Assembly (NCBI RefSeq): GCF_001574435.1
Contig: NZ_LOCN01000019.1
Coordinates: forward strand, 73,472 to 137,471
DNA: 64,000 bases
Origin: Moritella sp. JT01
GTDB lineage: Bacteria > Pseudomonadota > Gammaproteobacteria > Enterobacterales > Moritellaceae
Direction of reading: 5' to 3'
This document shows, piece by piece, positions 16,917-25,111 of this stretch. The notes beneath the pieces are model-generated. The model was not told the DNA's origin, searched no databases, and worked only from the letters and a program-made list of their open reading frames with translations. The position numbers and the translations under genes are program-made. Numbering within the stretch: the stretch's first letter is position 1; each line of letters starts with the position of its first letter.

Positions 16917-17261
16917 TCACATAGTATTGCGATTACAATAAGTCGCTTTTTCAAACTCTGCGACATTCATTGTTATGTGTGAAAAACTAGGAAGCAATTC
17001 AATAAGTCTAGTGACAACAAGGCGTGATAATGCCGCTTTTTGCTCTGTTGTTCGTCCTTGCATGATATGCGAAAAAATATGGATAAAGTCTTCTCGCTGA
17101 TTAGCCACTAAGTAGGTAGAAAACGGATTCATTCTGACTTTAATATCCTTTTCATTAAACAACCCAGAACTATTAGCTAACACATGGATTTGTTCAAGAA
17201 TATACGCTTCGCTGTAGTGTTCTAAAATGTTTTCCGAACAATCAATCACAAAATGTGGCAT
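16917..17261 (-). CDS. 5-carboxymethyl-2-hydroxymuconate isomerase-like protein
   Basis: A 114-residue protein of the tautomerase superfamily (HpaF/CHMI group). It starts MPHFVIDCSENI, so removal of Met would leave the catalytic Pro1, and it contains the CHMI-type IKVRMNPFSTYLV and DFIHIFSHIMQGRT segments. In homoprotocatechuate degradation CHMI isomerises the ring-cleavage product, but no other hpa genes are present, so its substrate here is uncertain. The ATG has the SD AAGGGA. GTTAGGC, the classical integron core sequence, lies 39-45 bp upstream. Confidence 0.85.
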   Translation of the reverse strand: MPHFVIDCSENILEHYSEAYILEQIHVLANSSGLFNEKDIKVRMNPFSTYLVANQREDFIHIFSHIMQGRTTEQKAALSRLVVTRLIELLPSFSHITMNVAEFEKATYCNRNTM

Positions 17262-17483
17262 TACGAATCCCTTAAATAATAAAATATAAGCAAGTCCCAG
17301 CCTAACCTAATTAATAATTAAAACCAATAGCTTAGTAATACATCAAATAGGTTAAACAAGTATGATTAAACTTACGATTTATTAGCCTAAATGACTTTGG
17401 TCAATTACTTGAGTCAAACACTTGGTTATAGTGACTGGGTATTTTACTTAACACTAAATTAATCGACTAAAGAGGATATTATT

Positions 17484-17564
17484 ATGAGTTGTTGTGGTGG
17501 CTGCGGCGGACAAGATTTAGAAGAAACGAAGAAAGTTGAAGAAACAGAACAAGATTCAGAATAG
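17484..17564 (+). CDS. Cys-rich micro-protein (CCGSCG-like), 26 residues
   Basis: A 26-codon gene with the SD AGAGG nine bases upstream encodes MSCCGGCGGQ followed by an acidic tail rich in Glu and Lys. The Cys-Cys-Gly-Gly-Cys-Gly-Gly head resembles proteins annotated as 'CCGSCG' in Shewanella and Vibrio; a three-thiol cluster could bind a metal or be redox active. It stands alone on the plus strand between minus-strand genes, in a 430 bp gap. Its small size means translation should be confirmed; the SD and unusual composition make it credible. Confidence 0.6.
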   Translation: MSCCGGCGGQDLEETKKVEETEQDSE

Positions 17565-17695
17565 TCAGTAATACAAACTCGTTAAATAAAGGCCTTACTT
17601 AACATCATTAGTCGGGTCTTTTGCTATTAAGGGCGTGACTAAAAAACGACGCCATGCTCATCAGTGACTAAGAAAAAGTGACTTGTAGAAATTTA

Positions 17696-17977
17696 TTATG
17701 CCATACTGCAGGTATAGCCGATACGACCAACATTAGCAGCTAGCATCTTACGTTTAAAACCAGGGGTTGGCTCTGGGCCACGCCTTCTATTGGGTTTTGA
17801 GGCAGGCGGTATAATTTGCTCTACCGCTTTATCCGGTAATACAATCTCACTGTCGTTGCTGTCATATTGGCCATCGCTTACACACGCGGTTAGCAGCACC
17901 GCAATTACACAAGTTATGCTCCATTTCGACATAAACTTCGCTTGCGATCGATATTTAACTTGCCCAAGTTTGATCAT
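17696..17977 (-). CDS. Small lipoprotein, 93 residues
   Basis: The protein carries a lipoprotein signal: basic N-region, hydrophobic ITCVIAVLL and the lipobox LTAC at about residue 32, then an acidic/Pro-rich segment and a basic stretch (KPNRRRGPEPTPGFKRK) before a C-terminal pair of features including a late Cys. It should be lipid-anchored in the envelope. The ATG at 17977 has a strong SD (GAGAGGG); a second ATG at 17932 would give a shorter, more usual signal peptide but lacks a clear SD. I do not recognise the family. Confidence 0.65.
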   Translation of the reverse strand: MIKLGQVKYRSQAKFMSKWSITCVIAVLLTACVSDGQYDSNDSEIVLPDKAVEQIIPPASKPNRRRGPEPTPGFKRKMLAANVGRIGYTCSMA

Positions 17978-18014
17978 TCGCCCTCTCGTTTATATATAAC
18001 TTACAGTAGTGATA

Positions 18015-18791
18015 CTACTTTAACGCTAATAGCGGTTGTAAACGCGCAGATTCTCGATCAATTTGTTTTAACGCTTGCTTGAAATTTCGTTTTAAATAAC
18101 CTTTCAAATTACGTGTCGCGACCCCTGTTGGAATGCCTTTTAATCGACAAAACAGGGCCAAAGCAAAGATGACATTGTCTTCTGATAAAGTTGCCTGTCG
18201 ATTTGCTTGTGCGTTATAGCAACTGCCACATCCGCCTCTAAAAGTATAAGCTGAATTAGCCATCATCACACCAAACCCCATAAAAATGGCGATAATCTCG
18301 GTACTCGCATTAAAATATTCCGCGCCACCTGGCGGGAGTTGTTGTGATTGTGCCACTACATGCTGGGCTAAATGATGCGCATAACTCGAGGCTAGATCGC
18401 CCGGTTTAGCAGCTTGCTGTGGATTATAAGTCATTGCTAAAGGCTGAGATGCAACTAACACAGGTAAAGTATTCGCAGCTGAAGAATCTCGTTGTACTGC
18501 GGATAAATCAAGTAATGCAGGAGGTTGCCCACTAAAAAACTGGGGCGCTTGTAACTGTAGTGGCCAATGACTCAATCCAGCATATTTAACCACATGATTA
18601 AAGATAGTTTCAGCCATACCGTGGCGACTATCAATATTACCGGGAAAGAAATCATTCGTTGGTTGGATTAACCGAGTACGCAGAAAGAACTCTTGATGAT
18701 CAAAATGTGTTAACGCCCACGCAAATGTGTCAAACATCCACTCACAACTGGCGTCATCAATTAGCGGTTTAGAACGGAAAAAATTCAACAT
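18015..18791 (-). CDS. Conserved hypothetical protein with GGCGSC motif, 258 residues
   Basis: I do not recognise a named family. The protein is cytosolic, with no signal peptide. It has a His-rich middle (YAHHLAQHVV, about residues 140-150), a possible helical hydrophobic stretch (STEIIAIFMGFGVMMANSAY) followed directly by FRGGCGSCYNAQANRQATLSEDNVIFALALF (in blocks). The paired Cys in GGCGSC with the upstream His could bind a metal, and the tail is basic (LKGYLKRNFKQALKQ). It lies just below the TraB-like gene on the same strand with 42 bp between them. Confidence 0.6.
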   Translation of the reverse strand: MLNFFRSKPLIDDASCEWMFDTFAWALTHFDHQEFFLRTRLIQPTNDFFPGNIDSRHGMAETIFNHVVKYAGLSHWPLQLQAPQFFSGQPPALLDLSAVQRDSSAANTLPVLVASQPLAMTYNPQQAAKPGDLASSYAHHLAQHVVAQSQQLPPGGAEYFNASTEIIAIFMGFGVMMANSAYTFRGGCGSCYNAQANRQATLSEDNVIFALALFCRLKGIPTGVATRNLKGYLKRNFKQALKQIDRESARLQPLLALK

Positions 18792-18833
18792 AGGTTCATT
18801 TCAAAATATAGGTTCAGATAGCAGTATCATATC

Positions 18834-19703
18834 CTAAAGTTGCGTGACTTTGTATCCAGCGGTTTCTAATCGTTGTAATAGTCCATCCTTTCCGACTAAA
18901 TGCAATGCCCCCACAAGTACGAACTCCGTATCTTTACTGTCAAACATTGCTTCAATCTGAGGCAACCAATTATTATTACGTTGCACTAATAATGACTGAT
19001 AAATATCAGGAAAGTCTTTAACCAAAGGGGTAATCGCAAGATCAATAAGTGCTTTGCGATTACCATGACGCCAAGCTGTTTTCATCTCATGCATAAATGT
19101 GGGTAATGTTTTTATATCTTCTAGACTATAACGAATCAGTTCATCTTCCTTACCTTTACCCATACCCGCAATAAACGCTAACTGTTGCTCTACTGTTTCT
19201 AGTTTACCGAGTTCTTTCGCATCGATAACCGCTTTACTGTTGTAATATTTATCAACACCAAGACCCGTTAAATTAAGGCGTTGTAGCTCCGCCATGGTTA
19301 ACATTAACGAGACCATACTCGGTTTAAAATTATTAAGAGCCTGCATACCAATACCCCGTGATTCACAATACGCTGCTAACATCATGTATGTTTCAGGTGT
19401 TAAGTCTTGCGTTAAGTTCTGCCCAGCTGGGTATCTAAGCTGACTTAGCATGGTTTGCTGGAATTCAGGGCTTTCTAATTTAGCCATATCCGTTTCGAAT
19501 ACCAAGGTATCAGCCAACGCATACGCGCGATCAAACTCCGCCGGAAACGGATAATCATCAAGTGCTAAAACATGCACTGTTCCACCTAAATATAAACTGT
19601 GTTCTCCATTACTCACTTTCCATACCGACGATGTAGCATGTGCCATATTAACTACACCCAAGATCAGTATAGAAAATACATAACATATTTTAGCCATTTT
19701 CAT
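18834..19703 (-). CDS. TraB/GumN-family protein, exported
   Basis: A 289-residue protein with an N-terminal signal peptide (ICYVFSILILGVVNMAHA) and the two GxxH motifs of the TraB/GumN/TIKI superfamily: LYLGGTVHVL (about residue 42) and FVLVGALHLVG (about 268). These His residues are those of the TIKI metalloprotease-like active site. It should act in the periplasm; the bacterial role is largely unknown. The ATG has the SD GAGG. It may be co-transcribed with the GGCGSC protein that follows. Confidence 0.85.
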   Translation of the reverse strand: MKMAKICYVFSILILGVVNMAHATSSVWKVSNGEHSLYLGGTVHVLALDDYPFPAEFDRAYALADTLVFETDMAKLESPEFQQTMLSQLRYPAGQNLTQDLTPETYMMLAAYCESRGIGMQALNNFKPSMVSLMLTMAELQRLNLTGLGVDKYYNSKAVIDAKELGKLETVEQQLAFIAGMGKGKEDELIRYSLEDIKTLPTFMHEMKTAWRHGNRKALIDLAITPLVKDFPDIYQSLLVQRNNNWLPQIEAMFDSKDTEFVLVGALHLVGKDGLLQRLETAGYKVTQL

Positions 19704-19791
19704 TGAAACCTCTATTTTATAATCGAGTTTACCGACATGCTCATCAGTATTGCATAAATCTTGGTGTTTTATAATTTTTGTCGTTGATAAC

Positions 19792-20508
19792 TCACTGCTT
19801 TTTTAACATTATCGGCTTTATCAAAGATAAGAAAAATGCCGCTGAAATCACCGATGAACCAAACAACATACACATGATCATAATTTGGTATCTCACTGCA
19901 ATGAATGGCGATACGCCGGATAAAATCTGCCCTGTCATCATGCCTGGTAAAGACACTAAGCCAACAGCAAATAGTGCATTAGTAATAGGTATTAACGACG
20001 CTTTTAACGCGGTACGTCGCGCAGTAAAATAGTCATCGCCACGCGTCATTTCCGCATGTAAACGTTCAGCAGACAAACTGACACTGTTCATCGCATTAGC
20101 AAATGCCATCCCAGCAAGTGGCACCATATATTGCGGGTTGTACCAAGGGTCTAATCTCAGTACGCCAACACTCATCACAAATAAGGTAAACCCGCCCCCC
20201 AGTGTCACTGCGATTAATGCATATTTATACATTTTCCAGCGCTGCTCAGGCACTGCGCCTAAGGCAATCCAGCTCGAGGCGACAACCATGACGATAAGTA
20301 CGACAACAACAATGTCTGCACGATGAGACTCAAAAATATATGACAGGAAATAGCCAATTAACAACAATTGAATCAGCATACGCGATAATGCATATAAGCC
20401 ATTTTTAATCGGTAATCGCCATTGCAACAAGATAGCCAGCGCGACTAACACAGGAATAAAGGCAAAGGCCAAATAAGAGAAAGAAATCACCTGAACCGCA
20501 TTGCTCAC
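19792..20508 (-). CDS. FetB-family (UPF0014) ABC permease, no ATPase nearby
   Basis: A 238-residue integral membrane protein with about seven hydrophobic segments and FetB/YbbM-family sequence (MVPLAGMAFANAMNSVSLSAERL and LIPITNALFAVGLVSLPGMMTGQILSGVSP, in blocks). In E. coli FetB pairs with the ATPase FetA for iron export. No ATPase gene lies next to it. It begins with GTG at 20508 (SD GGGAGATAAGCT), overlapping the TGA of the Crp/Fnr gene by four bases, so the two are translationally coupled. Either the partner ATPase is elsewhere or this permease has another use. Confidence 0.85.
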   Translation of the reverse strand: MSNAVQVISFSYLAFAFIPVLVALAILLQWRLPIKNGLYALSRMLIQLLLIGYFLSYIFESHRADIVVVVLIVMVVASSWIALGAVPEQRWKMYKYALIAVTLGGGFTLFVMSVGVLRLDPWYNPQYMVPLAGMAFANAMNSVSLSAERLHAEMTRGDDYFTARRTALKASLIPITNALFAVGLVSLPGMMTGQILSGVSPFIAVRYQIMIMCMLFGSSVISAAFFLSLIKPIMLKKQ

Positions 20509-21224
20509 AGCTTATCTCCCGTCACTGATTGTACTGGTATATCAGCAGCAGCATACAAGGCATCGATATTTACAATACGAATATGCCCTCTTTTCTCTTC
20601 GATCAAGCCTTCTTTAGCCAGTTTTTTAAGTAGGCGTGAAAACGTTTCGGGTTGGATCGATAGTAATGAAGCCAAGGTACGTTTAGGTATATCTAATTCA
20701 ATCACACCTTCATTGCCATTTTTATCTTGAATATTTTGCATTAAGAATAACAGTAAGCGATTTTTAGCATTTTCTACCGATAACATTTCTATTTCGAACA
20801 AATTTTGGTGGAGACGCATACTCATGCTGGCCATAATCGAAATCCCCGCGTCAGGATTTTTTTTCAAGATCTGAAGATATGTTTCGTTATTAAATGCGAT
20901 CAGTTCACTTGCTGATACTGCTTGTGCAGATATAGGGTAAAAGGACTTATTCTTAAACATAAGTGCTTCTGCAAACGTATTACCTTCACGCATCACCTTA
21001 ACAACTTTCTCTTGTCCATTGGCACTGGTTCTATACATTTTAAAATGACCTTTCAGTACTAAATAGAAACGGTCTGCTTTATCACCTTGATGAAAAACAT
21101 TTTCTAATGGTTCAATCTTGAATACCTTTGCTGTAGCGAATAATAACTTAAATTCCTCATCGGTTAATGCTGAAAACAGGTGATGAGTTGATACAATTTC
21201 AATGGTATGACTGTCGGTAATCAT
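20505..21224 (-). CDS. Crp/Fnr-family transcriptional regulator
   Basis: A 239-residue regulator with a cyclic-nucleotide-type domain (VFHQGDKADRFYLVLKGHFKMYR and GNTFAEALMF, about residues 40-95), a long dimer helix and a C-terminal HTH_Crp (PKRTLASLLSIQPETFSRLLKKLAKEGLIEEKRG in blocks, about 170-205). It lacks the N-terminal Cys cluster of FNR, so it is not an oxygen-sensing Fe-S FNR of that type; it recalls Dnr/heme-type members. I start at the ATG at 21224 with AAAAGG upstream; an in-frame ATG at 21257 lies earlier. It is coupled to fetB downstream and divergent from the UraA-type gene. Confidence 0.85.
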   Translation of the reverse strand: MITDSHTIEIVSTHHLFSALTDEEFKLLFATAKVFKIEPLENVFHQGDKADRFYLVLKGHFKMYRTSANGQEKVVKVMREGNTFAEALMFKNKSFYPISAQAVSASELIAFNNETYLQILKKNPDAGISIMASMSMRLHQNLFEIEMLSVENAKNRLLLFLMQNIQDKNGNEGVIELDIPKRTLASLLSIQPETFSRLLKKLAKEGLIEEKRGHIRIVNIDALYAAADIPVQSVTGDKL

Positions 21225-21468
21225 GAATTCCAGCCTTTTAGTACGGTGGTTGAGCATCTATACAGAAGATAATGTTAAACGCAGGTGTAAATAAATATAA
21301 TGCCATTATTTTAGTTTAAAACAACCGTTATTAGCCGATTGTGAATAACAAGATTTTATCTTAATTTCCTCTAATTTATTAAAAAACAGTAGTTTTATAT
21401 TTTTTAATACCAATGACCATATATTTATGCTACCTTCCAGCCGTTTATTTAAAAATGGAGATAAAATA

Positions 21469-22722
21469 ATGCAAATTTTGCAAGGTCTACAGATGCTATT
21501 CGTCGCATTTGGTGCCCTCGTATTGGTTCCACTTCTTACTGGTTTGGATCCAAATGTCGCGCTTTTCGGTGCTGGTCTCGGTACTTTAGTGTTTCAAGTT
21601 ATTACTAAACGTTCTGTTCCTGTTTTTCTCGCGTCTTCTTTTGCCTTTATTGCCCCGATCATGTTCGGCGTGCAAACCTGGGGCATCGCTAGCACCATGG
21701 GTGGTTTGATGGCCGCGGGTTTCACTTATGTATTATTGTCAGCGGTGATTAAATTCCGTGGTGTGGCAATTATCCATAAATTACTGCCTCCCGTTGTTGT
21801 GGGTCCGGTGATCATAGTAATTGGTCTTGGTTTATCACCTGTTGCAGTCAATATGGCCATGGGTAAAACCGGTGATGGTGCAATACAGTTAATTGATAAC
21901 GATGTAGCGATTATTATTGCTGCAATCTCATTATTTACCACCATTATCGTGAGCGTTTTTGGTAAAGGTCTGCTTAAACTAGTCCCGATTATGACGGGTA
22001 TTGTCGCCGGTTATGTTGCAAGTCTTGCGTACGGCATCATTGATTTTGCGCCTGTTAGCCAAGCTAGCTGGTTAGCTCTGCCAAACTTTACTTACCCAGA
22101 ATTTAACATCAATGCGATATTGTTTATGATCCCAGTTGCGTTAGCCCCTGCGATTGAGCATGTGGGTGACATTTTAGCGATCTCGAATGCGACAGGTAAA
22201 GACTACCTTAAGAAACCGGGTCTACACCGGACGCTTGCTGGTGACGGAATGGCGACAATGGCTGCATCTTTATTTGGCGCGCCACCAAACACCACATATA
22301 GTGAAGTAACTGGTGCTGTGATACTAACCAAGGCATTCAACCCTGTCATCATGACATGGGCAGCGGTTATCGCAATTGTGTTGGCTTTTATTGGTAAACT
22401 CGGTGCGTTACTGCAAACCTTCCCAGTACCAGTGATGGGCGGCATCATGATCTTACTGTTCGGTACGATTGCAACCGTAGGTCTTAATACACTTATTACT
22501 AACCGTGTTGATCTGCATAAGTCTCGCAATTTAATCATTGTTGCGGTGACATTAGTATTCGGTATTGGTGGTATGGCATTTGGTATCGGCGATTTCAGCC
22601 TTCAAGGTGTGAGTCTATGCGGTATCGTGGCGATTATTCTTAACTTAGTATTACCACATGACTTGGGTGATAACCATATTGTTGATAATGTTGAAGTAAA
22701 CACAGACATTAACACTAAGTAA
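21469..22722 (+). CDS. UraA-type nucleobase (uracil/xanthine) permease
   Basis: A 417-residue NCS2 transporter with about 14 membrane segments. The nucleobase/proton residues are visible as Glu in PAIEHVGDI and Glu in NTTYSEVTGAV, matching the UraA Glu241 and Glu290 regions. It brings uracil or a purine base in with H+; which base is not certain. I start at the ATG at 21469 (SD GGAG), not an in-frame ATG at 21427. It is divergent from the Crp/Fnr gene across 244 bp, so that regulator might control it, but no operator was identified. Confidence 0.87.
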   Translation: MQILQGLQMLFVAFGALVLVPLLTGLDPNVALFGAGLGTLVFQVITKRSVPVFLASSFAFIAPIMFGVQTWGIASTMGGLMAAGFTYVLLSAVIKFRGVAIIHKLLPPVVVGPVIIVIGLGLSPVAVNMAMGKTGDGAIQLIDNDVAIIIAAISLFTTIIVSVFGKGLLKLVPIMTGIVAGYVASLAYGIIDFAPVSQASWLALPNFTYPEFNINAILFMIPVALAPAIEHVGDILAISNATGKDYLKKPGLHRTLAGDGMATMAASLFGAPPNTTYSEVTGAVILTKAFNPVIMTWAAVIAIVLAFIGKLGALLQTFPVPVMGGIMILLFGTIATVGLNTLITNRVDLHKSRNLIIVAVTLVFGIGGMAFGIGDFSLQGVSLCGIVAIILNLVLPHDLGDNHIVDNVEVNTDINTK

Positions 22723-22740
22723 TATCGTTTCTGATTAGGT

Positions 22741-22787
22741 AATTAACAAGTTATAACAGATAATGTATCGGTTATAACTTGTTAATT
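22741..22787. terminator. Long inverted repeat between convergent genes
   Basis: AATTAACAAGTTATAAC (22741-22757) is a perfect 17-bp inverted match to GTTATAACTTGTTAATT (22771-22787), with a 13-base loop. It lies between the UraA-type gene (+) and the GNAT gene (-). It is AT-rich, so a terminator role is likely but weaker than GC-rich ones. Confidence 0.6.
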
Positions 22788-22792
22788 CGTTA

Positions 22793-23356
22793 TTATGCAG
22801 CCACTGGTTTTGACGTGTCGTAAACCAATTCATAATAATGATTGTTGTTATATTCAAATTCTTGAATAACGGTTAACCCTAATTTTTTAGTATGCGCCGC
22901 ATAAGATCGTGGATTAATCTTATTAATAAAGGTCACTAAAATAGGGAAACGCTTCGCCATGTGCTCTCTAGAAAAATCAAACATGGTTTCTAATGCCCCC
23001 GTACCACGGATACTTTTATCAATACAAACTGGACCATATTGATAAGAATTATCGATTGTCAGTTGCTGACCTAAATATGCTAAATTAGATAAATCTTTAA
23101 CCATATGAGCAAACATTGGCCAGTTTGACCAAAACGTCCAAGATGCCGCCATGACATAAGCAACAACCTTACCGTCTTTACGCGCAATAAATAGCCCACT
23201 TTCTTCAGTAATTAAACGGGTTAATTCTTCCTTGGTAAACGGCGTTGTGACAAAACCATCTGCTTTGTCTTCTGCTGCAATTGAATCCACTTGGTATTTA
23301 TAATGAAGTGTTAAGGTATCTTCAATGTCGCTTAATTCAGCCACTTTTAACTGCAT
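22793..23356 (-). CDS. GNAT-family acetyltransferase
   Basis: A 187-residue protein with GNAT layout: N-terminal strand/helix (LKVAELSDIEDTL), central GLFIARKDGKVVAYVMAASW, motif A region YGPVCIDKSIRGTGALETMFD (about residues 105-127) and a C-terminal PRSYAAHTKKLGLTVIQEFEY. The motif A spacing (RGTGALE) is intact. The substrate is unknown; it is cytosolic. The ATG has the SD AAGGAAG. It stands alone with the hairpin downstream and a 120 bp gap to the GFA gene. Confidence 0.75.
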   Translation of the reverse strand: MQLKVAELSDIEDTLTLHYKYQVDSIAAEDKADGFVTTPFTKEELTRLITEESGLFIARKDGKVVAYVMAASWTFWSNWPMFAHMVKDLSNLAYLGQQLTIDNSYQYGPVCIDKSIRGTGALETMFDFSREHMAKRFPILVTFINKINPRSYAAHTKKLGLTVIQEFEYNNNHYYELVYDTSKPVAA

Positions 23357-23476
23357 GCTTACGCTTCCTTTATTATATCGTGTCCAACTAATACCACGAA
23401 TATAACACCATCCTTATAATGTGATCCAGCGATAAACAAAGCACGCTTAATGAATCATCAAGCAGTAGCTAAACGC

Positions 23477-23893
23477 TTACTTTGGAAACCCTGCAAACGT
23501 CGGGGCATCTAAAGCCGCGTCGTACCACGCTGCACGCTCATGCCAAAATATATTGTCTTGCGGTGCAACGTTAAGCACAGTTTCTTCATCCATATCTAAT
23601 GAACCCGCAGGTACGATTAAGGTTTTACCTTTGTTAACTAAATACGGCAGTCCAGTACCACACTCGGTGCAAAATACGCGTGCAAAATGACGGTTGGGAT
23701 AATCGAAGCGCTTGGTTTTTTCCGTGCCAGCCAACCACGTAATGTGACTAGATTGGCAGAACAGATTAGATGCATGAGCAGAGCCGGTTATTTTTTGGCA
23801 CTGCTGGCAATGACACAAATGAAACTGGCTAAAATCATTGGTAATTTCAAATTTAACGGAGCCACATAGGCAGCCCCCTGATATTTTACTCAT
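23477..23893 (-). CDS. GFA-family (glutathione-dependent formaldehyde-activating type) protein
   Basis: A 138-residue single-domain protein with the CENP-V/GFA zinc pattern: GGCLCGSVKFEI at residues 6-17, FHLCHCQQCQKITGSAHASN (about 27-46) and VFCTECGTGLPYL (about 93-105). The paired CxC/CxxC sets bind two zinc ions. Family members are usually annotated as glutathione-linked formaldehyde-activating enzymes, though for most the substrate is untested. The ATG has the SD AAGGAC. It is 38 bp downstream of the dodecin gene on the same strand, so they may share a transcript. Confidence 0.88.
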   Translation of the reverse strand: MSKISGGCLCGSVKFEITNDFSQFHLCHCQQCQKITGSAHASNLFCQSSHITWLAGTEKTKRFDYPNRHFARVFCTECGTGLPYLVNKGKTLIVPAGSLDMDEETVLNVAPQDNIFWHERAAWYDAALDAPTFAGFPK

Positions 23894-23931
23894 CGTTTAC
23901 GTCCTTATAAATAAATCAATGTATTGACAAT

Positions 23932-24147
23932 TTAACTGTCTCCGATACGGAAACCTATTTTCAGCGTCACTTGAAAATGCCCAACCGCACCATCCACAAT
24001 ATGTCCTCGGGTTTCAAGCACTTCAAACCAATCCATATTTTTTACTGTTTTACTGCATTCTGCGAGGGCGTTATGAATAGCCTCTTCAATGCTAGTTTTT
24101 GACGAACCAACCATTTCAATTTTTTTGTACGTATGATGATTTGACAT
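23932..24147 (-). CDS. Dodecin (flavin-binding)
   Basis: A 71-residue dodecin. The family pattern is clear: YKKIEMVGSSKTSIEEAIHNALAECSKTVKNMDWFEVLETRGHI (in blocks) and the closing HFQVTLKIGFRI. Dodecins form a 12-subunit shell that stores FMN, FAD or riboflavin in the cytosol; the Trp in NMDWFEV stacks on the isoalloxazine ring. The ATG has the SD GGAG. It lies just upstream of the GFA gene. Confidence 0.92.
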   Translation of the reverse strand: MSNHHTYKKIEMVGSSKTSIEEAIHNALAECSKTVKNMDWFEVLETRGHIVDGAVGHFQVTLKIGFRIGDS

Positions 24148-24308
24148 AACTTACTCCAATTAATCATAAAACAACCTAAGTGTAAATATAGTTCTATATT
24201 TGCATTCCATAATAAGATTACTAAAATTGATTCTATTTATGGCTTTGGGAATAAGCGCGCAAATTAATCGCAGCCGTATTGCTATTATAATTAAATCAAG
24301 GAAGTGGT

Positions 24309-25031
24309 ATGTTCAAATCATTAAACAAATTATTAACGAGAGCGGTTTATGCGCCCATCATTATCGCACAAGGGCGATATGTAAAAAAAGTAACACCAAA
24401 GTTACCAGAAGCGGCAGGAGAACGCTCTGGAACGGCAGGAAAAGGACAAAAAATACGACTGCTTATTATTGGTGATTCTGCCGCAGCAGGCGTGGGCGTA
24501 GATAACCAATCACAAGCATTAACAGGGAACCTTGTCTCGGCATTATCAGACAAGTATCAAGTTGATTGGCAGTTATTGGCGAAATCGGGTCATACCACAT
24601 TAGACAGCCTGAAAATGCTATCGGAGCAACCGCAGCAAACCTTCGATATTATAGTGACCTCATTAGGTGTGAACGATGTTACGGGTACACTAGCAGCATC
24701 AACATGGTTAACTCAGCAACAAGATTTAATCACGCTATTACGCGAACAATTTAACTGCCAACAAATCCTTATCACACAAGTCCCACCAATGGGACAATTC
24801 TCAGCACTACCACAACCATTACGACGTTATTTAGGCGCAAGAGCAGCTCAATTTAATCGTAAACTAGCGACCCTGATTGAAAGCCAAAGTGATTGTCAAT
24901 TAATCGATTTCAATGCAGAATTAAATAATAAGGATATGGCTGAAGATGGATTTCATCCAGGGCCAATTATTTACCAGCAATGGGCTGAGATTGTTGCCGA
25001 TAAAATTAAATCAAAACATAATTATAAATAA
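24309..25031 (+). CDS. SGNH/GDSL-type hydrolase
   Basis: A 240-residue hydrolase with the SGNH blocks: block I LLIIGDSAAAGVGVD (Ser in GDS, about residue 54), block III IIVTSLGVNDVTG (the N of GxND) and block V EDGFHPG (D and H, near residue 218). It should cleave an ester or a related bond of an unknown lipid or sugar substrate. The N-terminal region has a short hydrophobic stretch but no clear signal peptide cleavage site, so location is uncertain. The ATG has the SD AAGGAAG. It is convergent with the alpha/beta hydrolase gene. Confidence 0.85.
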   Translation: MFKSLNKLLTRAVYAPIIIAQGRYVKKVTPKLPEAAGERSGTAGKGQKIRLLIIGDSAAAGVGVDNQSQALTGNLVSALSDKYQVDWQLLAKSGHTTLDSLKMLSEQPQQTFDIIVTSLGVNDVTGTLAASTWLTQQQDLITLLREQFNCQQILITQVPPMGQFSALPQPLRRYLGARAAQFNRKLATLIESQSDCQLIDFNAELNNKDMAEDGFHPGPIIYQQWAEIVADKIKSKHNYK

Positions 25032-25111
25032 CTTAAACGATGAAGCCCTGTATCGACAGAGCTTCTTAACTTATTATTATGACTCGGTATTAACTCAACA
25101 TATTTCGCCCG

